Part shown: one piece after another, positions 6,925 to 9,747 of the stretch | Layout of the letters: each line of letters opens with the position of its first letter | Numbering within the stretch: the stretch's first letter is position 1 | DNA from: Gallionellaceae bacterium CG11_big_fil_rev_8_21_14_0_20_60_62 | GTDB lineage: Bacteria > Pseudomonadota > Gammaproteobacteria > Burkholderiales > Gallionellaceae | NCBI GenBank assembly: GCA_002787455.1 | Contig: PCWU01000055.1 | Location: 298 to 10,044 of the forward strand | DNA: 9,747 bases | Direction: 5' to 3' | Notes under the pieces: generated by a model | What the model saw: the letters and a program-made list of their open reading frames with translations, nothing else | What the model was told of the DNA's origin: nothing | The model's database searches: none | Program-made: the position numbers and the translations under genes

Positions 6925-8155
6925 AGTCTCTTTGCCAGATATCGCGCAAAGTTTGCCCCTGCGCCGCACCGATACATTTGTCCAGCCGCACGAACCATTG
7001 CCGCACCGCCTCGTCCGCCGGATGTTTGGGTAGCGCGTCGGCATCGAGCAGGAATAAACGGGTCAGGTCGGCAACCGGAACATGCTCCGGCACACGCAAC
7101 AACCCCCATCCTGAATCAGATAATTTGCCCACGATTTTAGCCTTGGACAGTTGCGCCATGATACCCTCCACCTCATCGTAGCCGATGCGCAACTGGCGCG
7201 AAAGCCGGGGCAGGGCGTACACCTCGCCATGCTGCAGCCCCCGGTCCATTTCTTTCAGGATGTGCAGGGCAAAATAAAGCCGCGCAGGCTGGTCGATCTT
7301 CAGCGCGTGATGGCTGCGCCAGTGCGGAATGGCGGCGGCGATGATGGCGCCGAACAGCAGCATCAGCCAGGAAAGATAAATCCACAACAGGAAAACCGGA
7401 ATACTGGCAAATGCGCCATACACCAGCTTGTAAGTCGGAAACTGGGTGATGTAGTAGGCGAAACCGCGATTCATGGCCTCGAAGGCAATGGCCGCAATGA
7501 CACCGCCGATCATGGCATGAATGATCGGCACATAGCGATTAGGAACCACCCTGAATAACAGGGTAAAGGCCGCGCTGGTGAGCAACACCGAAAATAATTT
7601 CAGTGCCCCCGCGTTGAATGCCGACAGCTGCCTGTCATGCGAAAGCGAAATTCCCGTCAACCACGAAGTCAGCGACAGGCTGGCGCCGATCAGCAACGGC
7701 GCAAGAGTAATCACCGCCCAATACACCAGCACCCTTTGCAGTATTTTGCGCTGGCGGGAAGCGCGAAAAATGCGGTGAAACGCATTGTCGATGGTGAGCA
7801 TCATCCACATTGCGGTCACGCCGAGAAAGGCAATGCCGACCGCGGTCAGGCGGGACGCGCTTTCGGCAAACTGCTCCACGTAGCGCGAAATCATTTTCCC
7901 GCCGGTTTCCGGCACCAGATTCAACAGCAGGAAAGATTTAAAACTGGCTGCCAGATCGGCAAACACCGGAAAGGCGGTAAACACGGTCAGCATGATGGTC
8001 AACAGAGGCACCAGCGAGAGTAAGGTGGTAAAGGTCAGGCTGGCCGCCATCTCTGCACAACGGTCCTGGCGCAGGCGCAGCACCACGAAGCGCAAAAAGT
8101 GCAGCACATCCTTCGCATTCTGAAATAAACGTTCCATATCGCTAAATGGCTTCAT
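6923..8155 (-). CDS. YihY/BrkB-family inner-membrane protein with C-terminal cytoplasmic extension
   Basis: A 410-residue polytopic membrane protein of the YihY/virulence factor BrkB family (UPF0761), longer than E. coli YihY (about 290). Seen in order: the charged N-terminus with RCAEMAASLTFTTLLSLVPLL (32-52), a family hallmark; membrane segments at about 45-65, 103-123, 143-165, 183-203, 210-230 and 245-275; the conserved YGAFASIPVFLLWIYLSW (246-263). A soluble tail follows (about 280-410), containing a probable winged-helix-like region (LPRLSRQLRIGYDEVEGIMAQLSKAKIV, about 315-342). The family is often labelled a ribonuclease or transporter, but its role is not settled. The start is uncertain: 8155 gives the full ORF, while an ATG at 8137 (MERLFQNAKD) removes six residues. 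Neither has a clear Shine-Dalgarno. The 5' end faces the HugZ-like gene with almost no gap. Confidence 0.88.
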   Translation of the reverse strand: MKPFSDMERLFQNAKDVLHFLRFVVLRLRQDRCAEMAASLTFTTLLSLVPLLTIMLTVFTAFPVFADLAASFKSFLLLNLVPETGGKMISRYVEQFAESASRLTAVGIAFLGVTAMWMMLTIDNAFHRIFRASRQRKILQRVLVYWAVITLAPLLIGASLSLTSWLTGISLSHDRQLSAFNAGALKLFSVLLTSAAFTLLFRVVPNRYVPIIHAMIGGVIAAIAFEAMNRGFAYYITQFPTYKLVYGAFASIPVFLLWIYLSWLMLLFGAIIAAAIPHWRSHHALKIDQPARLYFALHILKEMDRGLQHGEVYALPRLSRQLRIGYDEVEGIMAQLSKAKIVGKLSDSGWGLLRVPEHVPVADLTRLFLLDADALPKHPADEAVRQWFVRLDKCIGAAQGQTLRDIWQRD

Positions 8156-8172
8156 ACAATGCGCGCATGATA
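8155..8172. promoter_or_regulatory. Face-to-face -10-like boxes between the YihY-family and HugZ-like genes
   Basis: TACAAT (8155-8160, plus strand) has five of six -10 matches and would place transcription start at about 8167, the A of the chosen HugZ-like ATG. TATCAT (complement of 8167-8172, minus strand), also five of six, would start the YihY-family transcript near 8160. Neither has a good -35 at the usual distance (TTCCAT at 8132-8137 for the plus box shares only TT), so this is a suggestion only. Confidence 0.25.
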
Positions 8173-8835
8173 CCCGACAAAACTCCCGCCCACGCCAACC
8201 CGCGCAGCGCGCGCCAGCTGTTGCGCGCGCACCGGTACGGCGCGCTGGGCACCCTGTCGCAAAAATTCGACGGCCACCCGTTCACCTCGATCACCCCGTA
8301 TCTGGTGGATTTCGACGGTAGTGTGCTGATCCTGATCAGCGGCCTGGCGGAACACACAAAGAACATCCTGAACGACTCGCGGGCCAGCCTTGTCAGCCAC
8401 AATCAGGCCGACCCGCGCATCCAGACCCAGGGACGGGTCACCCTCGTCGGGCACGCGGCGCACCAGCCCGATCGCGCCGACTGTGCCAAGCGCTATCTGC
8501 GCTACTTTGCCGAAACCCGCAACTGGTATGAACTCCCCGACTTCAATTTCTACCGCATCACCCCCTTGGCAATCCGTTATATCGGCGGTTTCGGCGACAT
8601 TCACTGGATTGGCAACGAAAACTATCTGCTGCAGCGCTATCCGCTGATGCAGCAAGAAGACTCGCTGATCGAAGAATTGAACCTCCATCCCGCCCTGCAA
8701 AAACGGGGCGCCATGCTGATTGGTGTCGATTGCGACGGCTATGACCTGGTGGTCAATGGCGCGGTCGTGCGCCATGAGTTTGCAGAGTTGACGCTCGACG
8801 CGGCGGCAGCCCGCGCGGCCATTCTGGCCGAATAA
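8167..8835 (+). CDS. HugZ-like / pyridoxamine 5'-phosphate oxidase-family split-barrel protein
   Basis: A 222-residue cytoplasmic protein with a flavin-binding split-barrel fold of the HugZ/PNPOx-like group, some members of which bind or degrade haem. Seen: SARQLLRAHRYGALGTLS (14-31), HPFTSITPYLVDFDGSVLILIS (37-58), LAEHTKNILNDSRASLV (60-76), RYIGGFGDIHWI (137-148). The C-terminal part (about 165-222) resembles the DUF2470 haem-utilisation domain, with LIGVDCDGYDLVV (184-196), but its usual MNxDH opening reads LNLHPAL (171-177), so it is shortened or degenerate. An upstream in-frame ATG at 8146 would add MASYNAR and overlap the divergent gene head to head. I prefer 8167 because a -10-like box sits directly before it. 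It is followed by a two-way terminator. True haem or FMN use is not shown by the sequence. Confidence 0.82.
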   Translation: MIPDKTPAHANPRSARQLLRAHRYGALGTLSQKFDGHPFTSITPYLVDFDGSVLILISGLAEHTKNILNDSRASLVSHNQADPRIQTQGRVTLVGHAAHQPDRADCAKRYLRYFAETRNWYELPDFNFYRITPLAIRYIGGFGDIHWIGNENYLLQRYPLMQQEDSLIEELNLHPALQKRGAMLIGVDCDGYDLVVNGAVVRHEFAELTLDAAAARAAILAE

Positions 8836-8864
8836 AAAAACGACCGTCCGTGGACGGCCGTTTT
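8834..8864. terminator. Bidirectional intrinsic terminator between the HugZ-like gene and leuA
   Basis: A stem of CCGTC (8844-8848) with GACGG (8853-8857), a 4-base loop, one A/C mismatch and a further CG plus AAAA/TTTT pairing extends from 8837 to 8864. On the minus strand it is followed by seven T's (complement of 8834-8840), a strong terminator for leuA. On the plus strand the tail is TTTT, so it can also stop transcription of the HugZ-like gene. Confidence 0.85.
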
Positions 8865-8883
8865 CGTTACATCCAGGCCGCGC

Positions 8884-9747
8884 TCACAACTGCGGATGCG
8901 AACGCTGCAGGCCGGCCTGAATCTTGTTTAGCGCGTTCAGATAGGCCTTGGCCGACGCGGTCACAATGTCCGTGTCCGCCCCCTGTCCGTTGACCACGCG
9001 TCCACCCTTGGCCAGACGCACGGTCACTTCGCCCTGCGCATCAGTGCCGCTGGTGATGTTGTTGACCGAGTACAGGAGTAATTCAGTCCCGCTGTGCGCG
9101 ATCTGCTCGATCGCCTTGAAAGTGGCATCCACCGGTCCGCCGCCCTGTGCGTCGGCTTGTTGTTCCTTGCCGCCAACGCTCAACACCACCCGCGCCACCG
9201 GCAGTTTCCCGGTTTCGGAATGCGCACCCATCGCCACCAGGCGAAAATGCTCGCTGATCTGGGTCACCCCTTCGTCGCTCACCAGCGCCTGCAAGTCCTC
9301 GTCAAAGATTTCGTGCTTCTTGTCGGCCAGATCCTTGAAACGCGCGAAGGCGGCGTTCAGCGCTTCCTCTCCGTCCAGCACGATGCCCAATTCCTGCAGG
9401 CGGGCGCGAAACGCGGCGCGGCCCGAGTGCTTGCCCATCACCATTTTGTTCGCACCCCAGCCCACATCTTCCGCGCGCATGATCTCGTAGGTTTCGCGGT
9501 GCTTCAGCACACCGTCCTGATGAATGCCGGACTCGTGCGCAAACGCATTGGCACCGACGATGGCCTTGTTCGGCTGCACCGGATAGCCGGTGATACTGGA
9601 CACCAGCTTCGAGGTCGGGACGATCTGCGTGGTGTCGATGGTGGTGTCACAACTGAAGATGTCACGCCGCGTCTTCACCGCCATCACCACCTCTTCCAGA
9701 GACGCATTGCCCGCGCGCTCGCCCAGACCGTTGATGGTGCATTCGAC
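8884..9747 (-). CDS. leuA: 2-isopropylmalate synthase, C-terminal part; 5' end outside window
   Basis: The C-terminal 287 residues of LeuA, the first enzyme of leucine synthesis, which condenses acetyl-CoA with 2-oxoisovalerate. The frame is open to the window edge, so the catalytic N-terminal half lies beyond 9747. Seen in order: the end of the TIM barrel with [20 protein letters not shown]; the [20 protein letters not shown] segment, conserved in the family; the linker subdomains with [18 protein letters not shown]; and the C-terminal allosteric domain, where leucine feedback binds, with [18 protein letters not shown] and [23 protein letters not shown]. It ends normally with a TGA and runs into the terminator shared with the HugZ-like gene. 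No truncation or frameshift is visible in the part present. The window does not show whether other leu genes are adjacent. Confidence 0.96.
   Translation of the reverse strand, partial: VECTINGLGERAGNASLEEVVMAVKTRRDIFSCDTTIDTTQIVPTSKLVSSITGYPVQPNKAIVGANAFAHESGIHQDGVLKHRETYEIMRAEDVGWGANKMVMGKHSGRAAFRARLQELGIVLDGEEALNAAFARFKDLADKKHEIFDEDLQALVSDEGVTQISEHFRLVAMGAHSETGKLPVARVVLSVGGKEQQADAQGGGPVDATFKAIEQIAHSGTELLLYSVNNITSGTDAQGEVTVRLAKGGRVVNGQGADTDIVTASAKAYLNALNKIQAGLQRSHPQL

Noticed and set aside
8152..8775. A 207-codon minus-strand open frame antisense to the HugZ-like gene
   Set aside because: It mirrors the HugZ-like coding sequence, which has recognisable split-barrel motifs; no independent support.

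Overview
This window is a GC-rich stretch of ordinary proteobacterial chromosome, most likely betaproteobacterial. The evidence is the gene content (coaBC-dut, rppH divergent from proS, a small SLT transglycosylase overlapping proS, a YihY/BrkB protein with a long C-terminal extension) and the closeness of the RppH, Dut, ProS and LeuA sequences to beta/gammaproteobacterial forms. A member of the Nitrosomonadales (for example a Gallionellaceae relative) is my best guess, but that is inference only. I see no phage, transposase, CRISPR array, rRNA or tRNA.

Layout. (1) 1-998, plus strand: the 3' end of coaBC, then dut, ending in a strong two-way terminator at 1014-1041. (2) 1063-3214, minus strand: rppH, a two-CBS-domain protein whose start overlaps the rppH stop (ATGA), and a PEGA-domain lipoprotein. 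They probably form one operon that runs into the same terminator. (3) 3333-5659, plus strand: proS, divergent from rppH, and a periplasmic lytic transglycosylase that overlaps proS by 10 bases and has a promoter-like sequence inside the proS 3' end. (4) 5660-5813: a non-coding spacer with degenerate 10-bp-periodic repeat units at both ends. (5) 5814-8155, minus strand: a YihY/BrkB-family membrane protein, then a UPF0114 (YqhA-type) membrane protein coupled by TGATG to a TlpA-like thioredoxin. (6) 8167-8835, plus strand: a HugZ/pyridoxamine-phosphate-oxidase-like protein starting back-to-back with the YihY gene. (7) 8884-9747, minus strand: the 3' part of leuA, convergent with the previous gene across a second two-way terminator.

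How the genes relate. Most are housekeeping: CoA synthesis, dUTP removal, mRNA 5'-end processing, prolyl-tRNA charging, leucine synthesis. The remainder are envelope functions: a lipoprotein, a cell-wall lytic enzyme, two multi-pass membrane proteins and a periplasmic thioredoxin. No gene-free stretch exceeds about 155 bases.

The most interesting sequence-level observation is a perfect 11-bp tandem duplication at the rppH/CBS junction. With only one copy, rppH would read in frame, without a stop, into the CBS gene. I found no clear sign of a new multi-gene system.
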